Assembly: GCA_018662365.1 (NCBI GenBank)
Contig: JABJGH010000025.1
Coordinates: forward strand, 1-54,897
Direction: 5' to 3'
DNA length: 54,897 bases
Source of the DNA: Chloroflexota bacterium
GTDB lineage: Bacteria > Chloroflexota > Anaerolineae > Anaerolineales > UBA11579
The translations under genes and the position numbers were made by a program. The notes beneath the pieces were generated by a model. It made no database searches. It was not told where the DNA came from and saw only the letters and a list, made by a program, of their open reading frames with translations. Positions 8,513-17,343 of this stretch are shown here, piece by piece; position 1 is the first letter of the stretch; each line of letters opens with the position of its first letter.

Positions 8513-9328
8513 TTAATTGGGCAATGTAGCCTCAAAAACGATTGCTTGCATTTTTCCCTCAATTTCCCCGGTTCCATACTTTTTCGAAATTGCCCGTTCA
8601 ACCTTATTTACCGCATCCGCCAATTCTAAACCTTCATAATCTATGATTTGCAAGGACACAGGTGATCCCTCAATAAAGGCCTTAGCCACAGTTTTAGCAT
8701 CTGGCGCTTTGCTCACTCTTGGTAACACTGAAATTGTAATATCTCCGAAGCCAGCTTCATACAGAATGCGTTTGATTTCATCAATTTGATAATAGCTATA
8801 AGGCACATCGAAAAATTTAATGGGGTTATTTGGTGATAACCGCAAGACAGTCTCATGAATTGTTTCGGCCACATGATTATGCTCAAAAGAATCCCAAATA
8901 TTAAATATATACTTTCCCCCAAGTTTTAAAACTCTTTTTGCCTCTATTAGGGAGGAAAGCTTATCAGGAAAAAACATCATGCTAAATTGACTAATGATTG
9001 TGTCAAAAGAATTGTCCGCAAATGACAAATTGCTTGCGTCCTCTTTTTGAAAAATCATATTTTCGTCATCTGAAAACTTAGATTTTGCTTTTTCCAACAT
9101 GGATGGGTTAATATCTGTGATGACCAATTGAACATTTGGAGATAGTTTATCTCGAAGATGTTTTGTCGCTACGCCGGTTCCGGCCGCGATTTCCAACACA
9201 TTTCCGCCATCTGGAATGGATACGCGGCCAGCAAGATTCTCCGCGTATTCCTCAAAAATAATCGGCACAAAATATTTATCGTAATATTCTGGAATGGTGC
9301 CAGTAAAGGCGATGCTAGATTTATCCAT
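8513..9328 (-). CDS. class I SAM-dependent methyltransferase (UbiE/UbiG-like)
   Basis: A Rossmann-fold methyltransferase. Motif I is VLEIAAGTGVATKHL (about 44-58), an acidic residue in VITDINPSML follows, and DTIISQFSMMFF is motif IV. The C-terminal ~90 residues form the substrate lid. Length (271) fits the family. It is cytoplasmic and stands alone, convergent with the luciferase-like gene. The substrate is unknown. Confidence 0.85.
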   Translation of the reverse strand: MDKSSIAFTGTIPEYYDKYFVPIIFEEYAENLAGRVSIPDGGNVLEIAAGTGVATKHLRDKLSPNVQLVITDINPSMLEKAKSKFSDDENMIFQKEDASNLSFADNSFDTIISQFSMMFFPDKLSSLIEAKRVLKLGGKYIFNIWDSFEHNHVAETIHETVLRLSPNNPIKFFDVPYSYYQIDEIKRILYEAGFGDITISVLPRVSKAPDAKTVAKAFIEGSPVSLQIIDYEGLELADAVNKVERAISKKYGTGEIEGKMQAIVFEATLPN

Positions 9329-9456
9329 AAATTTACTTCCTCTGCTATTAGAATTTTCATTGTAAATAATATCCTGCGAATAATACCAGAATTATCCGAT
9401 TATCATGCCGAAAGGAAAATGTGGATATAAAATATTTGCTTTACACTGAAATGTTT

Positions 9457-10293
9457 TTACAGACTTTTTTGCCGAACCGTTTTACCCGCCCAAATGATTA
9501 AAAATAAAAATGTGCTGACCAATACGATTGAAGCACCAGATGGAATTGCGAAATAAAAGGAGGTATATAGACCTAAAACTGCGGATACAGCGGCCAATGC
9601 AGAGGCCAAGATCATCATCGAATGCATCCGGCGAGTCACTAAATAGGCAGATGCTGCGGGGGTGACCAACATCGCCACCATTAAAGCGATCCCTACGGTT
9701 TGCAGGGACACGACAATAGTCACAGCAATCAATACCAGCAAAAGATTTTCTAATACTTTAGAAGGCACGCGCAGTGTCGCCGCGAGAACTGGATCGAAAG
9801 AAAGGACCATGAATTCTTTATAAAAGATGATTATGATAAAGGCAACCAATCCCCCCAGAATAGCGGTCAGCAATAAGTCATTTTCGCTGACCGCCAAAAC
9901 ATTACCAAACAAGAAATGGGTCAGATCAACCGCATAGCTGCCGATTCTTGAGATTAACGCAATCCCAAGTGCAAACATTCCGGCAAAGATAATGCCTGTC
10001 GATGTATCATCACTTAGTTTTGCGCCTTTGCTTACCGCGCCAATTCCCAGCGAAGCAAGTACCGCAGTAACCAATCCCCACCAAAATAAAGCAGTCTGTG
10101 AGCCCCCGCTTACAAGATATCCTATGGCAATGCCCGGTAAAATTGAATGCGCTAGCGCGTCTCCAAAAAATGCCATCCCTCGCAGCACCACAAAAGTGCC
10201 CACCATTGCGCACACAATACCAACCAAGATGGCTGCCGCGAGGCCCCGCTGCATGAAAGCATATTGAAGGGGGTCAAGAATAAAATTGATCAT
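9457..10293 (-). CDS. zinc/manganese ABC transporter permease (ABC-3 family)
   Basis: A polytopic permease with about eight membrane segments. The family blocks LRGMAFFGDALAHSILPGIA and VGIALMVAMLVTPAASAYLV identify the ZnuB/MntB group. Its ATG overlaps the stop of the ATPase gene by 4 nt (10290-10293), showing translational coupling. With the ATPase and the binding protein it forms a complete metal importer. Confidence 0.92.
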   Translation of the reverse strand: MINFILDPLQYAFMQRGLAAAILVGIVCAMVGTFVVLRGMAFFGDALAHSILPGIAIGYLVSGGSQTALFWWGLVTAVLASLGIGAVSKGAKLSDDTSTGIIFAGMFALGIALISRIGSYAVDLTHFLFGNVLAVSENDLLLTAILGGLVAFIIIIFYKEFMVLSFDPVLAATLRVPSKVLENLLLVLIAVTIVVSLQTVGIALMVAMLVTPAASAYLVTRRMHSMMILASALAAVSAVLGLYTSFYFAIPSGASIVLVSTFLFLIIWAGKTVRQKSL

Positions 10294-11108
10294 GGGCAGC
10301 AGGTGTCATCGATCACCATTGTTCCCTCTTTTGTTTCGATGAACTGTAAATGAGTGCCGTAGGCATTTTTGAGATTAACTTCTGAAAAAATTTCTTCCGG
10401 TTTTCCATATCCGAGTAAAGTATGGTTTAGCAACATTGCCTTGTCGAAACGTTCCGATGCCAATCCAAGATCATGCGTGGCCACGATCACAGAAACATTT
10501 TGTTTTTTTAATAATTCGAATATATTGAAAACTTCCTCTTGTGAGTTTATATCCAGGCCATTCAAGGGTTCATCCATCATCACAAGTTCAGCTTCCTGAG
10601 CCAGAGCACGCGCAATGAACATGCGTTGTTTTTGTCCCCCCGACAATTCTTCAATTTGTCGAAAAGCCAAATCAGTCAAATTCACCTGCTCCAAACAGGC
10701 ATTTACAAAGTCCCAATCTTTATTTCGTGGCCAAGTAAATAACCCCATTTTTCCAACACGTCCCATCATCACCACATCGCGAACGGTAACCGGAAACCTC
10801 CAATTGACATCATTGCTTTGAGGTAAATAAGCGATACAAATATGTCCGGCTGGCGATTCTCCAGAGATTTTGACTTGCCCACTAGTGGGGGGCAATACAC
10901 CTGAGATCACCTTGAAAAGGGTGCTTTTTCCTGCGCCATTGGGTCCAACCAAAGCAACATGTTCACCGAGGTTTAGTTCAAAGGAAATATTTGCTAAAGC
11001 CGGAATACCGTCATAGCGAACATGCAGGTCAGACACCTTTAGAAAAGGGGCATCATCATCATGAGCGGAGGGTTTGCTTAGCTTTAGCGAACGGATTTTC
11101 TCAAACAT
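10290..11108 (-). CDS. zinc/manganese ABC transporter ATP-binding protein
   Basis: The ATPase of the metal importer. Walker A GPNGAGKST, the FPVTVRDVVMMGR block common in manganese/zinc ATPases, signature ELSGGQKQR and Walker B LVMMDEP are present. The protein ends in DDTCCP, two cysteines that could bind metal (inference). An N-terminal stretch of about 20 residues precedes the ABC domain. The gene lies between the binding protein (87-nt gap) and the permease (4-nt overlap). Confidence 0.92.
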   Translation of the reverse strand: MFEKIRSLKLSKPSAHDDDAPFLKVSDLHVRYDGIPALANISFELNLGEHVALVGPNGAGKSTLFKVISGVLPPTSGQVKISGESPAGHICIAYLPQSNDVNWRFPVTVRDVVMMGRVGKMGLFTWPRNKDWDFVNACLEQVNLTDLAFRQIEELSGGQKQRMFIARALAQEAELVMMDEPLNGLDINSQEEVFNIFELLKKQNVSVIVATHDLGLASERFDKAMLLNHTLLGYGKPEEIFSEVNLKNAYGTHLQFIETKEGTMVIDDTCCP

Positions 11109-11195
11109 TCAAAAGGTCCTTTTTTTACTCGGTTTTTATTTTACCGCGTTCCCCTATCCTCTATTAATAAACGTATTGAATTTTTGTATATTTTT

Positions 11196-12164
11196 TTATT
11201 GAAAGGCTTCCAGAATAAGCAACATATTATGGCGCATCATTTCTAAATAATTTGGGGCGGGTCCATTGGCTTTGCTCAAGGATCCAGTAAATAAAGAAGC
11301 AATTTCAATTCCGGTGTCCTTTGCAATTTGTGTCGCCAAGCCTGGATTAATGCTATTGCCAATAAAAATCGTTCTTACATCGAACTGCTCGATCAGTTCC
11401 TCTAATTCCGCCAGATCTCCAGCAGAGGCTTCTGCTAATGTGCTGTAACCAGGGATGATCGTGCCGATCAGTTCAAATCCATAGGCATCTGCAAAATATC
11501 CCCAAGCATGATGATCCGCGACCATAATACGTTTTTCAGCGGGAATAGATTCGGTTTGCTCTGCGAGCCAATTATCGAGGGTCTCAAGTTCTTGTAAATA
11601 ATTTGTCGTATTTTCCAGATAAACTTCCGAGTTTTTGGGATCGATTTCACTGAGTTGTTCTTGGATTATCCCTACCCAATGGCCAATATTATTAGGGTTT
11701 AACCATACATGGGGGTCAAACCCTTCATGGTCATGGTCGGCCTCATCATGCTCGTGTGTAGCCTCATCATGTTCATGGTCAGCATCACCATGGTCATGGT
11801 TGGAATCTTCATTTTTCAACAGGTTTGGAAGACCATCCGAAAGGGATACGAGGATCACTTCTCCCCCCACATTATCCAAGATCGAATCAAGAAATTCTTC
11901 CAATCCGAGGCCATTTAGGAAAACAATATCCGCATCGGATATTGTTGCAAGGTCTTGGGGAGTGGCTTGAAAACTATGCGGATCGGTTCCTGCTGGCAGT
12001 AATATTGTCAAATCAATTTGTTCTCCCCCAACTTGAAAAACAATATCCCCCACAATTGTGGTGGTGGCAACGACTTTTATCTGACCACTTTGTTCCACTG
12101 GGAGTGGGGAGCACGCTGAGAGGGCCAGAAATAAAATCAAAATTCTTAAACTTACTTTGTTCAT
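11196..12164 (-). CDS. zinc/manganese ABC transporter substrate-binding lipoprotein
   Basis: A ZnuA/MntC-type metal-binding protein anchored by a lipobox (LSAC, Cys18). A His/Asp-rich loop at residues 123-146 and likely metal ligands H63, H152 and H218 favour zinc over manganese, since zinc-type proteins carry a third histidine and a His-rich loop. The usual late aspartate (LYTDSLG-like) is LFTGSLS here. It is the first gene of the importer operon. A TATAAT at about 12209-12214 on the minus strand may be its promoter. No Zur or MntR gene is in the window. Confidence 0.9.
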   Translation of the reverse strand: MNKVSLRILILFLALSACSPLPVEQSGQIKVVATTTIVGDIVFQVGGEQIDLTILLPAGTDPHSFQATPQDLATISDADIVFLNGLGLEEFLDSILDNVGGEVILVSLSDGLPNLLKNEDSNHDHGDADHEHDEATHEHDEADHDHEGFDPHVWLNPNNIGHWVGIIQEQLSEIDPKNSEVYLENTTNYLQELETLDNWLAEQTESIPAEKRIMVADHHAWGYFADAYGFELIGTIIPGYSTLAEASAGDLAELEELIEQFDVRTIFIGNSINPGLATQIAKDTGIEIASLFTGSLSKANGPAPNYLEMMRHNMLLILEAFQ

Positions 12165-12224
12165 CTTAACTCCTAATTACAATAAATTATGTAAAAATAT
12201 ATAGCATAGATTATAATTTTGGAT

Positions 12225-12899
12225 TTACAAGGTTGTCCATTCTTCTTCATCCCATGCATATTCTCCGAGAAGGGGCACAAAAACTACTGGAATTTTCGCA
12301 GTTTTCTTAAATTGAGATCCATGGCGTTCATAAAGAATTATCTGCTGTTGGATTTCAGAACCCACTGGCGCTACCATTCGCCCTCCCTCTGCCAATTGAT
12401 CCCATAAAGGCTCCGGAATTTCCGGAGCGGCAGCCGTGATAAGAATTGCCTGAAATGGACTTTCTTTTGGAAGACCTACCGACCCATCTCCTTGGTAGAC
12501 ATGAATGTTTTCATAACCCAATTCCTCCAATTTTCTTTTTGAGAGTTCTGCTAAGCTCTTATGACGTTCAATACTAAATACTTCTTTCGCTAACCCAGCA
12601 AGAATGGCGGTTTGATACCCTGAGCCAGTACCGATTTCAAGTACTTTTTCTGATCCTTTCAGGGCTAATAATTCCGTCATATAGGCCACAACAAAGGGTT
12701 GGGAAATAGTTTGCCCTTCTCCGATCCAAGTGGCTTTATTTTTATAGGCGTCCGACTGAAAATCTTTGGGCATGAATTTATGGCGCGGAATTTTTTCCAT
12801 CACCTCAAGCACCCTTAGATCTTTAATTCCCGCCCCAATCAGTTGCTCTCGAACCATTTTTTTGCGTTTTTTTGCCCACCGGTTTTCTGACTGTTTCAT
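12225..12899 (-). CDS. pcm: protein-L-isoaspartate O-methyltransferase
   Basis: PCMT methylates isoaspartyl residues in damaged proteins using SAM, starting their repair. The signature VLEIGTGSGYQTAILAGLA, the GEGQTISQPFVVAYM block and the C-terminal VGLPKESPFQAILITAAAPEIPEPL are all present. Length (224) is normal. It starts 1 nt after the RNHCP gene ends, so the two are co-transcribed behind mutY, giving a damage-repair-themed operon. Confidence 0.93.
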   Translation of the reverse strand: MKQSENRWAKKRKKMVREQLIGAGIKDLRVLEVMEKIPRHKFMPKDFQSDAYKNKATWIGEGQTISQPFVVAYMTELLALKGSEKVLEIGTGSGYQTAILAGLAKEVFSIERHKSLAELSKRKLEELGYENIHVYQGDGSVGLPKESPFQAILITAAAPEIPEPLWDQLAEGGRMVAPVGSEIQQQIILYERHGSQFKKTAKIPVVFVPLLGEYAWDEEEWTTL

Positions 12900-12900
12900 C

Positions 12901-13206
12901 TTATATATTCTGTTCTGCTGAAATTTGTAAGATTATCTCAAAACTATCTTCCTTCGCTGCACCATTCCATCTTTCCGATTTACATTCCTCACATCGATGC
13001 AAAAGACGATATTTCCCTTTCTTCATTTCAACAGCGATCGGTTTCATCAATCCTCTACAATCCTCCGCTCTATCCCCCGGGTTGATATCCACATGCTGAC
13101 TCCATAAGCAAACCGGGCAATGATTAGTATACCCGCTGCCCTTCACTTCATTTCCACAATTCCCACAAATAAAATCTTCAATTCTTCGCTGAAATTTAGG
13201 TTCCAT
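12901..13206 (-). CDS. RNHCP domain zinc-ribbon protein
   Basis: A small protein with CGNCG, TNHCPVCLWSQHVD and CEECK motifs, matching the RNHCP domain (named after a similar residue run). Two paired-cysteine knuckles suggest zinc binding. The molecular role is not known. The start at 13206 (MEPKFQRR) overlaps the mutY stop by 11 nt; an ATG 18 nt upstream is possible and neither has a clear ribosome binding site. Confidence 0.85.
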   Translation of the reverse strand: MEPKFQRRIEDFICGNCGNEVKGSGYTNHCPVCLWSQHVDINPGDRAEDCRGLMKPIAVEMKKGKYRLLHRCEECKSERWNGAAKEDSFEIILQISAEQNI

Positions 13207-14278
13207 TTTTTGACTCAAATACATTTAACAAAGTTTTGGATATTTCTCTATCGATTTTTCCCATCGGATAATTGGCCAGTTCAGATAATTTTACCCAATT
13301 AATCTCAGAAGCCTCCACAGCAATTGGCTCTCTGTCTATTATTTTACAATTAAAGGCATGTAAAGTAACCTTGAAATGGGTGTAGGCATGTTTAAAAACT
13401 CCAATTTCATCACCAACTCGAATATCCACATCTAATTCTTCCTTGATCTCCCGAATCAAAGATTGTTCCAAACTTTCCCCTTCTTCTTGTTTCCCTCCCG
13501 GGAATTCCCATAACCCCGCCAGCAGCCCTCCGGGAGGTCGCTGGGCAATTAGATGTTTTCCATCCCTCTGCATGACCGCCGCTGTGACCATATAGTGGGG
13601 AGATCGAGGTCTCTTTTTCTTCCGAGGAAGTTCGCCTTGCAAATTCAGACGATTGGCTTCACAAAGCTTAGCCAAGGGGCATTCAACACATCCCGGGTTT
13701 CGAGGCAAACAAATTGTGGCTCCCAGATCCATCAAGGCTTGGTTATAATCTGCCGCCCTTCCAGTTGGCAGGTTTCCCCTTGCTATTTCCCAAATAAGTT
13801 TTTCTCCGGTGGGAGTATTTACCTCTTCGGATACATTGAAAATCCTGCTTAACACCCGTTTTACATTGCCATCCACCACAGGTTCATCTTGTCCAAAAGC
13901 CATTGATGCAATCGCTCCTGCAGTATAAGGACCGATGCCAGGAAGGCTTTTCAAATTTTTTATTTCACTCGGTAGTTTAGAGTTATATTCCGAATCCACA
14001 ATTTGAGCAGCTTTATGAAGGTTCCGTCCGCGGCTATAGTATCCCAAGCCTTCCCAAAGATTCAACACTTCCTGATCTGTGGCCTTCGCTAATTTTCCGA
14101 TTGTAGGAAATTTTTTTATCCAACGATTAAAATAGGGAATCACAGTCTCAAGTCGCGTTTGTTGGGCCATGATCTCAGAAACCCATATCCAATATGGATT
14201 AGATTGGCCGCGCCAAGGCAAACTCCGCTTATTCGCTGAATACCAATCTAACAGTTTTTCAGAAAAGAATATTTTCAT
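13196..14278 (-). CDS. mutY: A/G-specific adenine glycosylase MutY with intact Nudix box
   Basis: MutY removes adenine paired with 8-oxoguanine. The catalytic pair E35 (SEIMAQQT) and D136 (VVDGNVKR), the helix-hairpin-helix LPGIGPYTAGAIA and the [4Fe-4S] cysteines C190, C197, C200 and C206 (Cx6Cx2Cx5C) are all present. The C-terminal domain (about 228-350) normally only recognises 8-oxoG. Here the Nudix box is nearly complete: G262, E268, R276-E277 and E280-E281, with D283 in place of the usual glycine. This suggests a MutY-MutT fusion that might also hydrolyse 8-oxo-dGTP (inference). Confidence 0.94.
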   Translation of the reverse strand: MKIFFSEKLLDWYSANKRSLPWRGQSNPYWIWVSEIMAQQTRLETVIPYFNRWIKKFPTIGKLAKATDQEVLNLWEGLGYYSRGRNLHKAAQIVDSEYNSKLPSEIKNLKSLPGIGPYTAGAIASMAFGQDEPVVDGNVKRVLSRIFNVSEEVNTPTGEKLIWEIARGNLPTGRAADYNQALMDLGATICLPRNPGCVECPLAKLCEANRLNLQGELPRKKKRPRSPHYMVTAAVMQRDGKHLIAQRPPGGLLAGLWEFPGGKQEEGESLEQSLIREIKEELDVDIRVGDEIGVFKHAYTHFKVTLHAFNCKIIDREPIAVEASEINWVKLSELANYPMGKIDREISKTLLNVFESKNGT

Positions 14279-14376
14279 TGTTCCATTCAGGGGTTAAAAA
14301 ACAAAAGCCTTGCGATGAATAAGATTTCCAAAGAGTCACACTTTGAGAATGCTTATGAGCAAGACCTTTTGGGTTA

Positions 14377-14682
14377 TTAAATTTGCCAACGGGTCAGTGC
14401 TGGAATCACCTTATAATCAAAATTTTCAACAAAATCTTCTAGCTGAATATTTAAGCTTTCCCATTCATCAGATTCTAATACTTGGTTGGCCTTTTTAAGA
14501 TTAGGGATAACCGCCTCAGCCATAAGGCGTGGTCCATCTCCATATACTTTTAACCAAGCTTCATTCAAAGCTAGATCTAACCCTTCGAGAGAAGGGATAA
14601 ATTTCCGAATATGAAACTCGAAATAATCTTCTTCTCTTCCGGGCAGAATATCCCAGGTCATCAATAATTTTACATCCGACAT
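14377..14682 (-). CDS. small conserved protein, possible dimeric alpha/beta barrel
   Basis: A 101-residue soluble protein. Its pattern (LLMTWDILPGREEDYFEFH at the start, then helix and strands) resembles ferredoxin-like dimeric alpha/beta-barrel proteins such as NIPSNAP or antibiotic-monooxygenase-like families. There are no catalytic residues I can point to. It lies 33 nt after the MBL-fold gene on the same strand, so the two may be co-transcribed. The function is unknown. Confidence 0.7.
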   Translation of the reverse strand: MSDVKLLMTWDILPGREEDYFEFHIRKFIPSLEGLDLALNEAWLKVYGDGPRLMAEAVIPNLKKANQVLESDEWESLNIQLEDFVENFDYKVIPALTRWQI

Positions 14683-14715
14683 TCAATCTCCAATAATTTA
14701 ATAAATTTCAATTGC

Positions 14716-15357
14716 TTATTTTTGATATGCCAAAGTGACGACTTTTGTTTCATCCGGGATCCCACTTTTATTCACCTTAAACGAAGGTAAGACCTCAAGA
14801 TTCTGGCTGATGCCCATTTGTTTCAAAAAGGCGTCTAAGGGATTCAGCTCCACTTTTCCGTCTGGGGTCTTGTAATGCATTGGAATAACAATGCCCGGTT
14901 CAATTAAACTGATCGCCTCAGTTGCCTTTGGAGCCGTAAGAGACTCTCCTCCGCCAACAGGAACCAACAGAATGTCAACATTTCCAAAAGCTTCCACTTG
15001 TTTACGAGTGGGAACGGTCTTAATATCCCCTAAATGAGCAACGGAAATTCCATCATAATCATAGACAAATACGATATTTCGATTGCCGTTACTAGTGCCT
15101 TTTTCCCCAGTGGGAATCGCCGTAATAAAAACGCCGCCAATTTCGTACTCACCAGGACCATCGATTTCCCACTTCGCACCCTTCACCGCTTTTACATTAT
15201 TATGCCCAGAAGCGTCATGACTAATCGTCACAATGTCTGCTTTTAATTTTAATTCTTCATACCCGATCTCATTATGATCATATGGATCTGCAACCACAGA
15301 TGACATATTTCGCTCAGTAATTCGAAAGCATGAATGTCCTAACCAAGTAATTTCCAT
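14716..15357 (-). CDS. MBL-fold (UlaG-like) protein with a degraded metal motif
   Basis: A metallo-beta-lactamase-fold protein of the COG2220 type, starting MEITWLGHSCFRI as in UlaG-like hydrolases. The usual SHDHxDH metal motif reads SHDASGHNN, so the second histidine and the aspartate are missing. HLGD and PMHY further on still match later metal motifs. Hydrolase activity is therefore doubtful. The ribosome binding site TAGGAGG is strong and a TATAAT is visible about 25 nt upstream. Confidence 0.82.
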   Translation of the reverse strand: MEITWLGHSCFRITERNMSSVVADPYDHNEIGYEELKLKADIVTISHDASGHNNVKAVKGAKWEIDGPGEYEIGGVFITAIPTGEKGTSNGNRNIVFVYDYDGISVAHLGDIKTVPTRKQVEAFGNVDILLVPVGGGESLTAPKATEAISLIEPGIVIPMHYKTPDGKVELNPLDAFLKQMGISQNLEVLPSFKVNKSGIPDETKVVTLAYQK

Positions 15358-15517
15358 GAAACCTCCTACGCACCCCTAATTATAACACTTCCAATGAAAA
15401 AGAACGTCTGTGCCATAGTTTTGAATTTTTTATTTTCACTGATTAACTTCCCCAAATCCTTCCATTTCGAGCCAAAAATTTACCTAGATTGGAGAAAGTA
15501 GAACTTATAATAAAGAT

Positions 15518-16282
15518 ATGGATATCAACCTGCAATCGAGTGAATTAAACGGAGGAATTGTCGAGCAAATTGAATTGGGGCATTGGCGTTTATCCATTCC
15601 TCAGGGTCAAGCGGGAGAATATCGCTTGGCCCAATTAGATGATTACAAGATTTTATCAAGAAAAGAATTTCCCTGGCAAAAACCCACAAAGACTAGTTTT
15701 AAAATGAGAGCTTCCGGGGATGATTTGCCGGGCACCTGGGGAGTCGGCTTTTGGAATGATCCCCTTTCCTTACCTTTAGGGCTAGGGGGTGGCTTGCGCC
15801 GCTTTCCCGCATTGCCCAACGCAGCTTGGTTCTTCTTTGCATCATCCCATTCCTCCCTTTCAATAAATGATGATTTACCCGCCAATGGACAAATGGCAAT
15901 GTCTATTAGTTCTCCCAAGTTGCCATCCTGGGCGATCGCTATCGGCTCCTTATTTTCTCCATTATTATTTATTCGCCCAGTTGCAAAAATAGTAAGAAAA
16001 ATTGCCCGAAAGATCGTTAAACAAGATACTTCCGAAATAAATCACGATCCCAGGCAGTGGCATCAATATTCGATCCTTTGGGAAAATAAAAAGCTCAACC
16101 TATCGGTAAATGGAAGCACAGTTTTAGAAACTAATATTCTGCCAAATGGTCCTCTAGGCTTGGTGATCTGGATCGATAATCAATTTGCTGGTTATCACCC
16201 GAATGGTAAAATTAACTTTGGAACCTTAGCAAATCCAGCTTCCTGGATCGAGGTCAAAGGTTTGAAGGTTGAATTTTTATGA
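15518..16282 (+). CDS. uncharacterised protein, possible concanavalin A-like (jelly-roll) fold
   Basis: A 254-residue protein rich in beta-strand-forming segments, with WGVGFWNDP, WHQYSILWENKKLNLSVNG and GPLGLVIWIDN blocks like those of concanavalin A-like glucanase/lectin domains (GH16 or DUF1080 type). No catalytic acids can be assigned. A basic amphipathic stretch lies around 150-165. It has no signal peptide. It overlaps the following GT4 gene by 4 nt (ATGA), so it may bind or modify the glycan made by these enzymes (inference). Confidence 0.7.
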   Translation: MDINLQSSELNGGIVEQIELGHWRLSIPQGQAGEYRLAQLDDYKILSRKEFPWQKPTKTSFKMRASGDDLPGTWGVGFWNDPLSLPLGLGGGLRRFPALPNAAWFFFASSHSSLSINDDLPANGQMAMSISSPKLPSWAIAIGSLFSPLLFIRPVAKIVRKIARKIVKQDTSEINHDPRQWHQYSILWENKKLNLSVNGSTVLETNILPNGPLGLVIWIDNQFAGYHPNGKINFGTLANPASWIEVKGLKVEFL

Positions 16283-17307
16283 AAAAAGAGATATCGAGGA
16301 TCTGTGTTTTTCCCAAATTCTTAGTACAAGGTGGGCCGGCCAGCTTCCAAGCGAAATTTAAAAAAGGAATGGCAGAAAGGGGAATCGAAGTCACTTATGA
16401 TTTAGACGACCATCCCTATGATGTGGTTTTGGTCAGTGGGGGATTGCGCTCTCCAGGAAAATTAAAAACCGCCGCAAAAAAAAATATCCCCATAGTGCAA
16501 CGATTAGATGGCATCAATTGGGTGCACAAGCGCTCCAAAACGGGCCTTAAGCATTATTTGAAATCAGAATATGGAAACCTAATCATTTCCTATTTAAGAG
16601 ATCGGGTAGTCAACAAGATTATTTACCAAAGTGAATTTGTGCTAAAAAATTGGGAAAGAGTTTATGGCTCAGCCAAGGTACCTCATGTAGTTGTACACAA
16701 TGGGGTAGACCTAACCCGCTACACCCCAGATGGTCCGCATGATCGCACAGATTCCCCCTATAAGATCGCATTAGTCGAAGGGGGATTTGGAAATGGTCAT
16801 GAATATGGAATAGAAACCCTCGTCCGCTTGATCGAAGAATTGACCAGCAAACATGAATTAAAAGTAGAAGCCCATATTGCAGGACGTGTCCCCGAAACTG
16901 TCAAGAAATATTGGGAAGAAAATTCAGATGTCCAGATGATATGGGCAGGATTTATAGACGCTGAAGAAATCCCAAAATTCAATCGATCTGCTCATTTGTT
17001 TTTCTCTGCAGAATTAAATGCTGCTTGTCCAAATTCAGTAATCGAGGCCTTGGCCTGCGGTCTGCCAGTTTTAGCATATGACACCGGTTCTCTATCTGAG
17101 TTGGTTCAAAAAGATGCAGGCCAGATCGTCCCTTTCGAAGGGGATCCATGGAAAAAATCTACCCCAAATATTTCCAAATTAGCTGAATCCGCTGTTGAGA
17201 TATTTGAAAATCAAGAGAAATATCGTTCGGGGGCGAGGATGTGGGCAGAAGAGGCTTTGGGTCTAGAAAATATGTTGGATAATTATCTTGATGCAATTAG
17301 ATCCTGA
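16279..17307 (+). CDS. GT4 family glycosyltransferase
   Basis: A GT-B fold glycosyltransferase. The C-terminal half has the donor-binding block AACPNSVIEALACGLPVLAYDTGSL (E-x7-E-like), and the N-terminal half has VVHNGVDLTRYTP, typical of GT4. It is cytoplasmic or membrane-peripheral. It is coupled to the upstream gene by a 4-nt overlap and followed by a second GT4 gene after 36 nt. Its donor and acceptor are unknown. Confidence 0.88.
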   Translation: MKKEISRICVFPKFLVQGGPASFQAKFKKGMAERGIEVTYDLDDHPYDVVLVSGGLRSPGKLKTAAKKNIPIVQRLDGINWVHKRSKTGLKHYLKSEYGNLIISYLRDRVVNKIIYQSEFVLKNWERVYGSAKVPHVVVHNGVDLTRYTPDGPHDRTDSPYKIALVEGGFGNGHEYGIETLVRLIEELTSKHELKVEAHIAGRVPETVKKYWEENSDVQMIWAGFIDAEEIPKFNRSAHLFFSAELNAACPNSVIEALACGLPVLAYDTGSLSELVQKDAGQIVPFEGDPWKKSTPNISKLAESAVEIFENQEKYRSGARMWAEEALGLENMLDNYLDAIRS

Positions 17308-17343
17308 TGGTGCTTTACTCAAATTAAAAGGAAAATTTTTCTA

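Noticed and set aside
11635..11970. Long plus-strand frame over the zinc-binding protein gene
   Set aside because: It is the reverse complement of the His/Asp-rich loop region, and low-complexity codons keep the opposite frame open.
12165..12224. Zur or MntR operator ahead of the metal importer
   Set aside because: Only an imperfect AT-rich dyad (TATG...CATA) is present, too weak to call a specific operator.
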